Source: Lachnoclostridium phytofermentans
GTDB lineage: Bacteria > Bacillota > Clostridia > Lachnospirales > Lachnospiraceae
Reading direction: 5' to 3'
NCBI GenBank assembly: GCA_003526525.1
Contig: DPVV01000131.1
Coordinates: 740 to 15,091 of the forward strand
Length of the DNA: 14,352 bases
The stretch's first letter is position 1, and every line of letters begins with the position of its first letter. The position numbers were made by a program, and so were the translations under genes. Positions 6,713 to 13,812 of the stretch are shown one piece after another. Below the pieces are notes generated by a model that saw only the letters and a list, made by a program, of their open reading frames with translations, was not told the origin of the DNA and did no database searches.

Positions 6713-6844
6713 GTGGTTATTAGTGAAGTTAAAAAATGGGAAATATACTTTACTGATCTATATTATCAATTTAAAAACTTACATAAAAAGAACTCTCAAC
6801 ATGAAGAAATCGATAATATACTTCGTTATAAAGTAAATTTATAA
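6713..6844 (+). CDS. small ORF in frame with the preceding membrane protein
   Basis: 43 codons beginning with GTG directly after the TAA of the membrane protein gene and in the same frame. The sequence VVISEVKKWEIYFTDLYYQF and the following charged stretch look like a soluble, possibly helical segment. There is no independent RBS. Either it is translated by coupling, or it is the tail of a 91-residue protein split by a nonsense mutation. A terminator begins 5 bases after its stop. Confidence 0.4.
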   Translation: MVISEVKKWEIYFTDLYYQFKNLHKKNSQHEEIDNILRYKVNL

Positions 6845-6848
6845 ATTA

Positions 6849-6895
6849 AAACAGATACCTCATTCTACGGGTATCTGTTTATGTTTTTTGTTTAC
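6849..6895 (+). terminator. rho-independent terminator, probably bidirectional
   Basis: AAACAGATACC (6849-6859) pairs perfectly with GGTATCTGTTT (6870-6880), loop of 10, followed by ATGTTTTTTGTTT. It ends the small-protein transcript. On the minus strand the stem is followed by a weaker T-rich stretch and lies about 75 bases after the lipoprotein gene. Confidence 0.8.
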
Positions 6896-6954
6896 CTATA
6901 TAGCAATAATTGTGAATTTTTCGCTTTCGCTGGCATGGCCCTGGTTTATAGGAA

Positions 6955-7785
6955 TTATTTATTTCTACACACTCTAAATCCGTGATCTCCTCCAAAACCA
7001 TTGGCTTCGAACTTACCTCGATAAGAGATCTCACAACATTTGGAATCTCCCATCCAACCGCCACCTTTCCACACGCGGTAAAATCCACTGCTATGTTCCG
7101 CATCTTCGTACCAATCAAAGCACCATTCTCTTACATTGCCTGACATATCATATATTCCTAACTCGTTAGCGTTCTTCTCTCCAATTGTTTTCGTAGAATT
7201 TTTATTGTATTCTACAATAGCCCAAGTCCAATCGCCAGTTAAATATGAATTTCCGGCATTTCTCCAGAACCAACCTACTTTATCTACTTCGTTATTTCCG
7301 CTGTATTTGTAATTCTTACTTTTATTACCTCCACTTGCAGCATACTCCCATTCTGTCTCAGTAGGTAAGCGGTATCCATTGGCTCCTTCATTGACAGTTA
7401 CAATCCATTTGACGCTATCATACTCGCTCATATTATCGGGGTCCATCTTGTTCTTATCTATACCGTAATATTGTTCTAATCCTTCCTTTAAGCTTCTCTT
7501 GTTACAATATTCGATACAGTCATACCAACTTACCGTTTCCACAGGTAAATTATCACCTTTAAAAGTTGATGGATTACTTCCCATAACTTCTATCCATTCT
7601 TTTTGAGTTATTTCGTATTTACCTATATAAAAGTCTGGTATTGTTTCTTGTTTATCATAGTAATTTGAGTTTGTATTTACAAATGTTCCACCTTTAACTA
7701 GTATCAATCCATCCATTGAATTTTTCGAGCAAGCACTTACAAGTGTTATTAGGATAATAATAAGTATATAAGATAGTTTTTTCAT
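6955..7785 (-). CDS. SUMF1/FGE-sulfatase-domain lipoprotein
   Basis: A 276-residue exported lipoprotein. The N-terminus is a signal peptide ending in the lipobox LVSAC, with Cys19 as the predicted lipidated residue. The rest is a formylglycine-generating-enzyme-like domain (Pfam FGE-sulfatase): GKYEITQKEW (about 55-64), PVETVSWYDCIEYCNKRS (81-98), GYRLPTETEWEYAA (137-150), ELGIYDMSGNVREWCFDWY (208-226), KGGGWMGDSKCC (240-251), HGFRVCRN (268-275). Compared with FGE's two active-site cysteines, the first position is Gly246 and the second is Cys251, so classic sulfatase activation is unlikely. Bacterial members often bind or modify other targets. No sulfatase gene is nearby. The RBS AAAGGAG lies 8-9 bases before the ATG. 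Confidence 0.85.
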   Translation of the reverse strand: MKKLSYILIIILITLVSACSKNSMDGLILVKGGTFVNTNSNYYDKQETIPDFYIGKYEITQKEWIEVMGSNPSTFKGDNLPVETVSWYDCIEYCNKRSLKEGLEQYYGIDKNKMDPDNMSEYDSVKWIVTVNEGANGYRLPTETEWEYAASGGNKSKNYKYSGNNEVDKVGWFWRNAGNSYLTGDWTWAIVEYNKNSTKTIGEKNANELGIYDMSGNVREWCFDWYEDAEHSSGFYRVWKGGGWMGDSKCCEISYRGKFEANGFGGDHGFRVCRNK

Positions 7786-7964
7786 AGAAATTTCTCCTTT
7801 TAATAATACGATTTATCGAATTTAGGAACGCTATTTTAGTTCCGAAACATGCGGTTTGTAGAAAATTAATAAATAAATTAATTATTAAAGGACTCTCTTG
7901 TACCCATACTTTGATATTAAATAATAATATACAAGTAGTATGTAGGTAAGCCTTTTGATATCTA

Positions 7965-7989
7965 GCTGACTTTCAATAATTTAGTCAGC
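7965..7989 (-). terminator. weak hairpin after the xylanase gene
   Basis: GCTGACT (7965-7971) and AGTCAGC (7983-7989) form a 7-bp stem about 65 bases beyond the xylanase stop. There is no clear T-run, so its role as a terminator is uncertain. Confidence 0.3.
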
Positions 7990-8055
7990 AAACCAAACTT
8001 TAACTATTTATAATTGTTAACGATCAAACGGTGTTTGCTTTAAGGTACGGAACTG

Positions 8056-8691
8056 TTACCAAACCGTTACATTAGCACTACCACTACTTTGATATCCTTC
8101 TACGCATAATGCTTGATAAGACCAACTACTTCCTAAGTTCATTCCTTTGCTCTTCCAAGCATTAACGTGGTTGCCAAAATTAATAGATACGTTACTTCCG
8201 GTAGCTCGTTTTGATTGTCTAACACTCCAGAATTGTTGGAAAGTCTGTGTACCATCGATGGAAGGTGCATTGTATCTCATAGTTGTGTAAATATCATATG
8301 TTCCACCATCGCTAGATACTGTCCCCTTATTAGTTCCAGTAGGTCTATAAGTACCCCAACTATCTACAACATAATATTCAATGAGTGAATTTCTTGTCCA
8401 ACCATAGAGAGTTAAATAACTATTACCAGATGGTGAAAATACACCAGCATTGTAATTAACAACTCTTGATGCATTTCCAGTACCCCAACCTTTACCTACA
8501 ACAAAATTACCACAATTTGTCCAACTAACACTGTAATTACCGCCAGAACCATTAGTAGCTTTAACTGTTCCACCACCATCGGTCCAATTCTGCCAATAGT
8601 CAGTTGCTGCATATGCAGTTGATGCAAATAAGCCAGAAAAACTCAATGAAAGTACACAAAGTAATGCAAAAACTTTTTTCAATTTAAACAT
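8056..8691 (-). CDS. xynA: secreted endo-1,4-beta-xylanase, glycoside hydrolase family 11
   Basis: A 211-residue secreted enzyme that cleaves internal beta-1,4 links in xylan by a retaining mechanism. Residues 1-28 are a Sec signal peptide with a likely cut after AYA. The rest is one GH11 jelly-roll domain with no carbohydrate-binding module. The nucleophile is Glu105 ([12 protein letters not shown]) and the acid/base is Glu198 ([16 protein letters not shown]). The residue paired with the acid/base is Asn62 in [11 protein letters not shown], as in neutral-pH Bacillus XynA types (Asp in acid-active ones). The thumb-like PSIDGTQTF is present. Two cysteines (60 and 196) replace residues usually Thr and Ala. 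The RBS AGGAGGG lies about 8 bases before the ATG. It appears to be transcribed alone; I see no clear promoter or catabolite-repression site. Confidence 0.96.
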   Translation of the reverse strand: MFKLKKVFALLCVLSLSFSGLFASTAYAATDYWQNWTDGGGTVKATNGSGGNYSVSWTNCGNFVVGKGWGTGNASRVVNYNAGVFSPSGNSYLTLYGWTRNSLIEYYVVDSWGTYRPTGTNKGTVSSDGGTYDIYTTMRYNAPSIDGTQTFQQFWSVRQSKRATGSNVSINFGNHVNAWKSKGMNLGSSWSYQALCVEGYQSSGSANVTVW

Positions 8692-9304
8692 AATATAACC
8701 CTCCTATTATTTGAGTTTGTCTTCCACTTACCTACACACTATTTGGATATTATTTTTGTAAACCCCTCCTTTTCTAAGTAAAATTACATGGTTATTATTT
8801 TGACTATATAAATTTTCTTGTAGTAATTAATAGAACCATTTCTTCTTTGTTCAGATTACCATATTATGTAAGACTCTGCCTTTCATTCATTGCTGACTAT
8901 AAATCAATCATTGCGGAATTATAATACAACTAGGAAAAATCATATTTTTTAGGTGTTCGTTGATACTAAAATGTTAAAAGACATATTTCTTTATGTGTTT
9001 TAAAACTGTGTAAGCAAAAGACATTTTTCATTAAGTAAACTATATAAACAGCTGCATGAAATCTTCTATCTAATCTGTAATAAGAATACAGAATACGGAC
9101 AATCTACTCAAACAAATATTGATAGTTTACATATTAATATTATGACTACTTAATGGAGTTTATCTTATATAATGTTTGTCATAATTATTTTATCAGAATA
9201 ATTTGGAAGTAAATTATGATTCTATAGAATTCCTATTCACTTTTTATCTCTTATATTATGACTTAACTCTCCTCTATTGTAATAAGAATTAACGACAATG
9301 TAAT
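8692..9304. other. AT-rich intergenic stretch without genes
   Basis: About 600 bases containing the xylanase leader. Minus-strand purine-rich AAAAGGAGGGG near 8766-8777 has no ORF behind it. A 9-bp inverted pair GTAAACTAT/ATAGTTTAC lies at 9035-9043 and 9122-9130. I see no coding sequence on either strand. Confidence 0.5.
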
Positions 9305-9397
9305 ATGAGCGAATTTGGAAGTATTAGTAAGAGTTTAAGATGTATTAGAAAGGGTTTAAGATGTATTAAAAAGATTCTCCAACTTATAAACTGTTAG
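9305..9397 (+). CDS. possible 30-residue cationic repeat peptide
   Basis: ATG at 9305 to TAG at 9395 encodes MSEFGSISKSLRCIRKG and then LRCIKKILQLINC. The body contains two copies of LRCI(R/K)K and is basic and amphipathic, with three cysteines. It spans the 21-bp direct repeats and the repeats keep the frame. There is no recognisable RBS, so expression is doubtful; it may simply be an open frame over regulatory repeats. Confidence 0.2.
   Translation: MSEFGSISKSLRCIRKGLRCIKKILQLINC
9321..9374. repeat. 21-bp direct tandem repeats (2.5 copies)
   Basis: Units at 9321-9341 and 9342-9362 match at 19 of 21 positions (GTATTAGWAAGRGTTTAAGA plus T), with a 12-base partial third at 9363-9374. The spacing equals two helical turns, which would suit side-by-side protein binding. 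Confidence 0.8.
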
Positions 9398-9411
9398 AAT
9401 TAAAAATGGGT

Positions 9412-9424
9412 GGTATCTGATACC
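9412..9424. promoter_or_regulatory. palindrome GGTATCTGATACC, possible operator
   Basis: A 13-base palindrome with a one-base centre, about 220 bases upstream of the permease start. Half of it (GGTATCT) recurs at 9527-9533 just before the candidate -35. The form GGT...ACC is typical of GntR/FadR-type operators. As RNA it could also make a 5-bp hairpin ahead of a T-rich stretch. Confidence 0.35.
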
Positions 9425-9493
9425 TATTTATTTTACATCTTGTGACCTAATATTCATCAATGTACACGAAAACAGTGAAGATCCTTTTAAATA

Positions 9494-9507
9494 TGTTATC
9501 TGTAACA
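9494..9507. promoter_or_regulatory. palindrome TGTTATCTGTAACA, possible operator
   Basis: 5-bp arms around TCTG, sharing the TATCTG core with the palindrome at 9412-9424. It lies about 33 bases before the candidate -35 of the permease operon. Confidence 0.35.
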
Positions 9508-9539
9508 ATGATTTATAGTGATATTTGGTATCTACAACA

Positions 9540-9577
9540 TTGAGAAACTTATCTTTCTCATGTAAGATAAAGATAAG
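9540..9577 (+). promoter_or_regulatory. candidate permease operon promoter with inverted repeat
   Basis: TTGAGA (9540-9545) and TAAGAT (9563-9568) are separated by 17 bases. A perfect inverted repeat CTTATCTTT/AAAGATAAG (9548-9556 and 9569-9577) encloses the -10, a placement that suits a repressor site. Confidence 0.4.
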
Positions 9578-9633
9578 ATAATTCTTGGTGGTTTACGTTG
9601 GATTATCCAAACATATTGAAGGAGGATTTTGTT

Positions 9634-11001
9634 ATGTCAGGTATACCATTAATTATTGCTTTTGTTATTGCAATTATTATCATGATTATTGCAATCTCAA
9701 AGCTAAAGATTCATCCATTTATCTCGATTATGACCATATCTCTACTGTTTGGAATTGTTGCAGGAATTCCGCTTACCGACATTCCGGGTGTCATTGGTAC
9801 GGGATTTAGTAATACCTTTAAGAGTATTGGTATCGTAATCATTTTAGGAGCATTAATTGGTACATTACTTGAAAAGACAGGTGCAGCACTTAAGATGGCA
9901 GACTGTGTTGTTCGCTTGGTTGGTAAGAAAAATCCTGAATTGGCAATGCTTATTATGGGGTGGATTGTTTCAATTCCGGTTTTCTGTGATAGTGGTTTTG
10001 TAATTTTAAATCCTATTCGTAAGGCGCTTGTAAAGCGTACAATGAAGTCCTCTGTTGCTTGTACAGTAGCTCTTTCCATGGGACTTTACATATCACATTG
10101 CTTTATCCCACCTACACCAGGTCCAATTGCTGCTGCCAATACACTATATGAAGGAATTGGTCAAGAAACAAATCTCTTGTTGGTAATGTTCTTCGGTGCT
10201 ATTTGTTCTATCTTACCTCTAATTGTAAGCTATTTCTTTGCAAAATATATCGGAAAGAAAGTAAAAGCAATGGATGAAGCAGATAATAATGGTGGTGAAT
10301 TAGTTCAAACTTATGAAGAACTAGTAGCTAGCTATGGAAAACTTCCAAGCGGATTCTTATCCTTTGCCCCAATTATTATCCCAATTGTACTTATGGGTCT
10401 CTCCTCTGCCCTTGCAATGGCAGGAAAAAGTGTGGCAGTTATCACTTTCTTTGGTACTCCTATTATTGCTATCGCAGTAGGTGTTATATTCGGCTTAATC
10501 CTACTGGTTAGTCAGAAAAAATCAAAAGAATTTTATGAGATCACTAATGATACCTTAAAAGTAACTGGACCAATTTTATTTGTTACTGCAGCTGGTGGTG
10601 TTTTAGGTAATGTAATTGCTTCTACTTCGATGGTAGACTTTATTAAATCAAATTCTAATACATTAGCTACACTTGGATTATTGTTCCCATTCTTATTATC
10701 TGCGATATTAAAGACTGCTCAAGGTTCATCTACAGTTGCTTTAACAACCACAGCAGGTATTATTGCTCCAATGCTTTCAACAATTGGTCTTGCTACATCT
10801 CCACTTGCAGCATTAACAGTAATCGCAATTGGTGCTGGTGCTATGACAGTTTCACACGCAAATGATAGTTATTTCTGGGTAGTTACAAACTTTGGTGAAA
10901 TGAAAGTTGAAGATGGATATAAGACTCAGACTTTAGGAACACTCATAATGGGTATTTCCGCTATCATCAACGTATATATTGTTTACCTATTCATTCGTTA
11001 A
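9634..11001 (+). CDS. GntP-family gluconate/glycerate permease
   Basis: A 455-residue inner-membrane transporter of the GntP family, which imports sugar acids such as gluconate or D-glycerate with protons. It is built of about a dozen hydrophobic helices. Family marks include GLYISHCFIPPTPGPIAAAN (about 157-176), KTAQGSSTVALTTTAG and VSHANDSYFWVVTNFGEM near the end. A more hydrophilic stretch (about 212-240) is likely a cytoplasmic loop. The ATG at 9634 has AAGGAGG about 9 bases upstream; an in-frame TTG at 9598 lies before this RBS and is rejected. It is first in an operon with glycerate 2-kinase, which makes D-glycerate the likely substrate. The upstream region has palindromes and repeats suggestive of substrate-dependent control. 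Confidence 0.92.
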   Translation: MSGIPLIIAFVIAIIIMIIAISKLKIHPFISIMTISLLFGIVAGIPLTDIPGVIGTGFSNTFKSIGIVIILGALIGTLLEKTGAALKMADCVVRLVGKKNPELAMLIMGWIVSIPVFCDSGFVILNPIRKALVKRTMKSSVACTVALSMGLYISHCFIPPTPGPIAAANTLYEGIGQETNLLLVMFFGAICSILPLIVSYFFAKYIGKKVKAMDEADNNGGELVQTYEELVASYGKLPSGFLSFAPIIIPIVLMGLSSALAMAGKSVAVITFFGTPIIAIAVGVIFGLILLVSQKKSKEFYEITNDTLKVTGPILFVTAAGGVLGNVIASTSMVDFIKSNSNTLATLGLLFPFLLSAILKTAQGSSTVALTTTAGIIAPMLSTIGLATSPLAALTVIAIGAGAMTVSHANDSYFWVVTNFGEMKVEDGYKTQTLGTLIMGISAIINVYIVYLFIR

Positions 11002-11023
11002 AGTCACACTTATAAAATAAGCG

Positions 11024-11052
11024 CGCCAGAGCTTACGCTTTGGCGTTCTTTT
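11024..11052 (+). terminator. intercistronic hairpin (partial terminator)
   Basis: CGCCAGAGC (11024-11032) pairs with GCTTTGGCG (11037-11045), a 9-bp GC-rich stem with one G-T wobble and loop TTAC, followed by TTCTTTT. Placed between permease and kinase, it could reduce read-through to the kinase or protect the permease mRNA 3' end. Confidence 0.7.
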
Positions 11053-11084
11053 AAAAAATATTGGTATAGAGAGGAGCCGTTTTC

Positions 11085-12317
11085 TTGAATCTTAGAAATG
11101 ATGCACAGCTTATTATTGATGCAGCGATTAAAGCAGCACTTCCAGACAGCGCAGTTAAAAAAGCTTTAGAAGGACATGGATTTTCAGGCGGTAAGCTACT
11201 GCTTATTGCTATTGGTAAAGCTGCTTGGTCTATGGCAAAGACCGCTTGTGATATACTAAATGACCGAATTGATGATGGCGTAGTTATTACAAAGTATGAC
11301 CATGCGAAAGGAAATTTGCCTCATGTTCGTATCTATGAAGCAGGACATCCGGTTCCAGATGCAAATTCATTTAGTGCTACTGAACAGTCTATCAATCTAG
11401 TACAAGGACTAACTTCTAATGATACCGTGCTATTTCTTATCTCTGGTGGTGGATCAGCATTATTTGAAAAACCTTTGATTCCAAATGAAATGCTAGAGAA
11501 TTTAACAAAAGAATTACTTGCCAGTGGTGCTAATATAGTTGAAATGAATACCATACGGAAACGTTTATCTGCTGTTAAAGGTGGTAAATTCGCAAAGTTA
11601 TGTGAACCAGCTAGGGTGTTTTCTGTTGTATTATCGGATATTATTGGAGACCCACTAGATATGATTGCATCAGGACCAGCTTATCCGGATAATTCCACTT
11701 CTAAACAAGCCAGAGAGATTTTAAAAAGATATGGCATAACGGTTTCGAAAGAAATCGATGAATTATTAAGTATAGAACCTATTCATAAACTGAATAATGT
11801 TACAACAGAAATTACAGGAAGTGTAACACAGCTCTGTGAAGCTGCTAAAGGAAAATGTGAGGAACTAGGCTATGAACCAATTGTGTTAACTAGTAGTCTA
11901 AGCTGTGAGGCACGTGAGGCAGGTAGTTTTCTCGCTTCTATTGCACAACAATATAACCAGACAGAAAAATCTCTCGCTTTTATTGTTGGAGGTGAAACAG
12001 TAGTTCATCTAAAAGGCAATGGATTAGGAGGTAGAAATCAAGAATTAGCTTTGGCATCTGCTGTTGGTATTGCTAATTTAAAAGATGCAGCGGTATTTTC
12101 CATAGGTTCCGATGGAACGGATGGGCCCACCGATGCCGCTGGTGGTTATGTAGATAATAATACACAGAAGGTACTTTTAACAAAAGGGATATCCATATTT
12201 CATACCTTGGAACAGAATAATGCTTATTATGCGCTAAAAGCATGTGATGGTTTGATTATAACAGGACCTACTGGAACTAATGTGAATGATTTGTCGGTGC
12301 TGTTAATCAAAAGGTAA
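11085..12317 (+). CDS. glycerate 2-kinase (DUF4147 plus MOFRL domains)
   Basis: A 410-residue kinase of the GckA/TtuD type, which phosphorylates D-glycerate at C2 to give 2-phosphoglycerate for glycolysis. The N-terminal DUF4147 domain has IAIGKAAWSM (about 41-50), the nucleotide-binding loop ISGGGSALF (119-127) and LSDIIGDPLDMIASGPAYPD (183-202). The C-terminal MOFRL domain has GGETVVHLKGNGLGGRNQEL and SIGSDGTDGPTDAAGG. Length matches the family. The start is TTG at 11085, with GAGGAG ending 8 bases upstream; no ATG fits. It follows the permease by 83 bases that include a hairpin. This is not the unrelated GlxK/GarK glycerate kinase fold. Confidence 0.93.
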   Translation: MNLRNDAQLIIDAAIKAALPDSAVKKALEGHGFSGGKLLLIAIGKAAWSMAKTACDILNDRIDDGVVITKYDHAKGNLPHVRIYEAGHPVPDANSFSATEQSINLVQGLTSNDTVLFLISGGGSALFEKPLIPNEMLENLTKELLASGANIVEMNTIRKRLSAVKGGKFAKLCEPARVFSVVLSDIIGDPLDMIASGPAYPDNSTSKQAREILKRYGITVSKEIDELLSIEPIHKLNNVTTEITGSVTQLCEAAKGKCEELGYEPIVLTSSLSCEAREAGSFLASIAQQYNQTEKSLAFIVGGETVVHLKGNGLGGRNQELALASAVGIANLKDAAVFSIGSDGTDGPTDAAGGYVDNNTQKVLLTKGISIFHTLEQNNAYYALKACDGLIITGPTGTNVNDLSVLLIKR

Positions 12318-12450
12318 GGAAGTAACTAATTATTAGTCTATTTAAAGATTAAGTTAAAAAATATCTCTTCATTCATAATTTCTGAATGAATGCTATTTAA
12401 TCATGGATTCTATCTTTTAAAAATTTTTAAATATTAGGTTACTGCACAAA

Positions 12451-12488
12451 AAAACTACGAATTAATTTTGAGATTAGTTCGTAGTTTT
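12451..12488 (-). terminator. terminator of the minus-strand membrane protein gene, probably bidirectional
   Basis: AAAACTACGAA (12451-12461) pairs with TTCGTAGTTTT (12478-12488) across a 16-base loop. The minus-strand side continues as a run of seven T. It lies 30 bases after the minus gene and may also stop the kinase transcript. A weaker 8-bp stem, TTCATTCA/TGAATGAA, lies nearer the kinase end (around 12368-12390). Confidence 0.7.
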
Positions 12489-12518
12489 CTACTTGTAATA
12501 CTATATAAATTACAGCAA

Positions 12519-13016
12519 TTAATGCGTTAAATCTAATTCCTGAATTTTTGTAATAATGTCATTTGCGTTAATTATATTATATTGGTTTCCTAGTATCTTC
12601 TCTATGTAAGAATCCTTATTATATCTTGTAGAAAGAAATACCCTATAATTATTTGCCCCTTCCTTACTGTATAAGCTTATTATTATAGATTCTTTACTGC
12701 TAAAGGTGAAAGTGCCTGGTTTTAAAGTAAAGCCTCTCTGTACTTTTAGTTCATTTAGGATCTTTATTAAATCGTCAACTTGATTTTCTTGTAAGGCAAT
12801 CTCTTTCTCACCGTATAATTCAACTCTAACATTAAAGTTACTATTATCAAAATTAAAATTAAATGGAATAAAGTAATAAATTGTACAAAGTAAGCAGGTA
12901 ATAAACACGACTAATGAAATTAATACTTTTTTATGGATTTTAGTATTTTTCTTTTTTAAATTACTTATCACATACATTAACGATAAAATTGTAAAGAATA
13001 TAATAATGAATCCCAT
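12519..13016 (-). CDS. membrane protein of unknown function
   Basis: A 165-residue protein that I do not recognise. A hydrophobic helix at residues 1-18 is followed by a very basic stretch (KKKNTKIHKK), a second helix at about 30-50, then a soluble domain of about 110 residues, predicted outside the cell by the positive-inside rule. That domain has GEKEIALQENQVDDLIKILN and a basic RYNKDSYIEKI segment, with mixed strand/helix character. The ATG at 13016 is preceded directly by an in-frame TAA and has only a weak RBS (GAGTGG). It stands alone between the glycerate operon and the recombinase, 70 bases from the latter and on the same strand, so read-through is possible. Confidence 0.7.
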   Translation of the reverse strand: MGFIIIFFTILSLMYVISNLKKKNTKIHKKVLISLVVFITCLLCTIYYFIPFNFNFDNSNFNVRVELYGEKEIALQENQVDDLIKILNELKVQRGFTLKPGTFTFSSKESIIISLYSKEGANNYRVFLSTRYNKDSYIEKILGNQYNIINANDIITKIQELDLTH

Positions 13017-13086
13017 TTAATTTCCACTCTACCTTCCAGTTATAATCATCATCCGGTACATAATATGCCTTCTAAATATTTACAAT

Positions 13087-13668
13087 CTATACTAAACAAA
13101 TATGATTTGCTAATGCTTGTTCTATGTCTTGTCGTTGAATACCGATGTAACGCTGCGTTGTTGTAGTCGAGGATTGTTGTAACAGAATACGTACTAACTC
13201 GATGTTTGCATTATTATTTAGGTAAATTTCAGTAGCAAAGAATTTACGAAACGAGTGAGTGGAGATACCTTGTAAACCTAAATGATCTGCTGCAATCTTT
13301 AATTGTTTTTGCACCGCACGTTCGGAGATATCAAATAACTTTGCTCTAGGACTAATACCAAAATTAAGCGCGTACTCCTGAATAAACGTATAGATTTCTA
13401 TCATTACGGTGAATTCTCTTTTTTTTCCAGTCTTCTGCTCGATGATATCCAAACGGTATCTATCACCGTCTTTTACGATACTAGTTAATTTTAGTTGAAG
13501 TATATCTGAAATTCGAATTCCTAGGTTCGCTTCTAATGTTAATATGGTAGCCAATCTATCGTTTGGTTTAAATACACTACCATCTTCTCTTACAAATCCC
13601 TCTTTGATTGTTTGTATAATCATTATGTATTGATCTCTTGTTAATGCTAAAGTTTTTTTATTTGCCAT
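13087..13668 (-). CDS. small tyrosine recombinase (catalytic domain only)
   Basis: A 193-residue integrase-family protein that would break and rejoin DNA through a 3'-phosphotyrosine. It consists of the catalytic domain alone, without the usual N-terminal core-binding domain. Catalytic residues: Arg52 (NLGIRISDIL), Lys79 (EQKTGKKREF), His138 and Arg141 (STHSFRKFFAT), and nucleophile Tyr174 (TTQRYIGI). The usual LGHSS histidine is Gln165 in LLQQSST. It may still act, since this position is Trp or other residues in some relatives, but that is inference. The RBS is AAAGGG at somewhat long spacing. Its promoter region contains three half-sites and one lox-like palindrome (13698-13812), suggesting self-regulation or a recombination site. 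Confidence 0.85.
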   Translation of the reverse strand: MANKKTLALTRDQYIMIIQTIKEGFVREDGSVFKPNDRLATILTLEANLGIRISDILQLKLTSIVKDGDRYRLDIIEQKTGKKREFTVMIEIYTFIQEYALNFGISPRAKLFDISERAVQKQLKIAADHLGLQGISTHSFRKFFATEIYLNNNANIELVRILLQQSSTTTTQRYIGIQRQDIEQALANHICLV

Positions 13669-13697
13669 TCTTACATACCCTTTCTTTTCTAACTTCT

Positions 13698-13726
13698 ATT
13701 ATAATTTAAAGTTCGTTAAATAACAA
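13698..13726 (-). promoter_or_regulatory. recombinase gene promoter
   Basis: On the minus strand TTGTTA (13726-13721) and TATAAT (13703-13698) are exactly 17 bases apart, about 30 bases ahead of the ATG at 13668. The spacer contains one AAAGTTCG half-site. Confidence 0.6.
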
Positions 13727-13742
13727 TACAAAAGTTCGTATA
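13708..13742 (+). repeat. two direct half-sites around the recombinase promoter
   Basis: AAAGTTCGTTA (13708-13718) lies between -10 and -35. AAAGTTCGTATA (13731-13742) lies just beyond the -35. They are 23 bp apart and share AAAGTTCGT with the palindrome at 13779-13812. Confidence 0.7.
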
Positions 13743-13778
13743 TTAAAATGGCTATATCTGAGATAGGCCTAAACGCAA

Positions 13779-13812
13779 TAAAGTTCGTATAATGATGATT
13801 ATACGAACTTTA
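13779..13812. repeat. perfect lox-like palindrome, candidate recombination core site
   Basis: Arms TAAAGTTCGTATA (13779-13791) and TATACGAACTTTA (13800-13812) are perfect inverse complements around an 8-base spacer ATGATGAT. Ten of 13 arm bases match the loxP arm and the 13-8-13 layout is the same. The site lies 110-145 bases upstream of the recombinase start. As DNA the complementarity runs two bases further in on each side; as RNA it could form a 15-bp hairpin. Confidence 0.75.

Noticed and set aside
6879-7118. Minus-strand 79-codon open frame overlapping the lipoprotein gene end
   Set aside because: It overlaps the conserved SUMF1 C-terminus in another frame and has no RBS.
8027-8068. AACGGTGTTTG/CAAACCGTT inverted pair at the xylanase stop codon as terminator
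   Set aside because: The stem needs a two-base bulge, includes the stop codon and has no T-run.
9321-9374. CRISPR array
   Set aside because: The repeats are directly adjacent with no spacers, only 2.5 copies, and no cas genes are in the window.
9585-10079. Alternative frames at the start of the permease gene
   Set aside because: They are shadows of the GntP coding sequence, which has its own RBS and conserved motifs.
11333-11554. Minus-strand open frame inside the glycerate kinase gene
   Set aside because: It is antisense to the conserved SGGGSALF region with no initiation signal.
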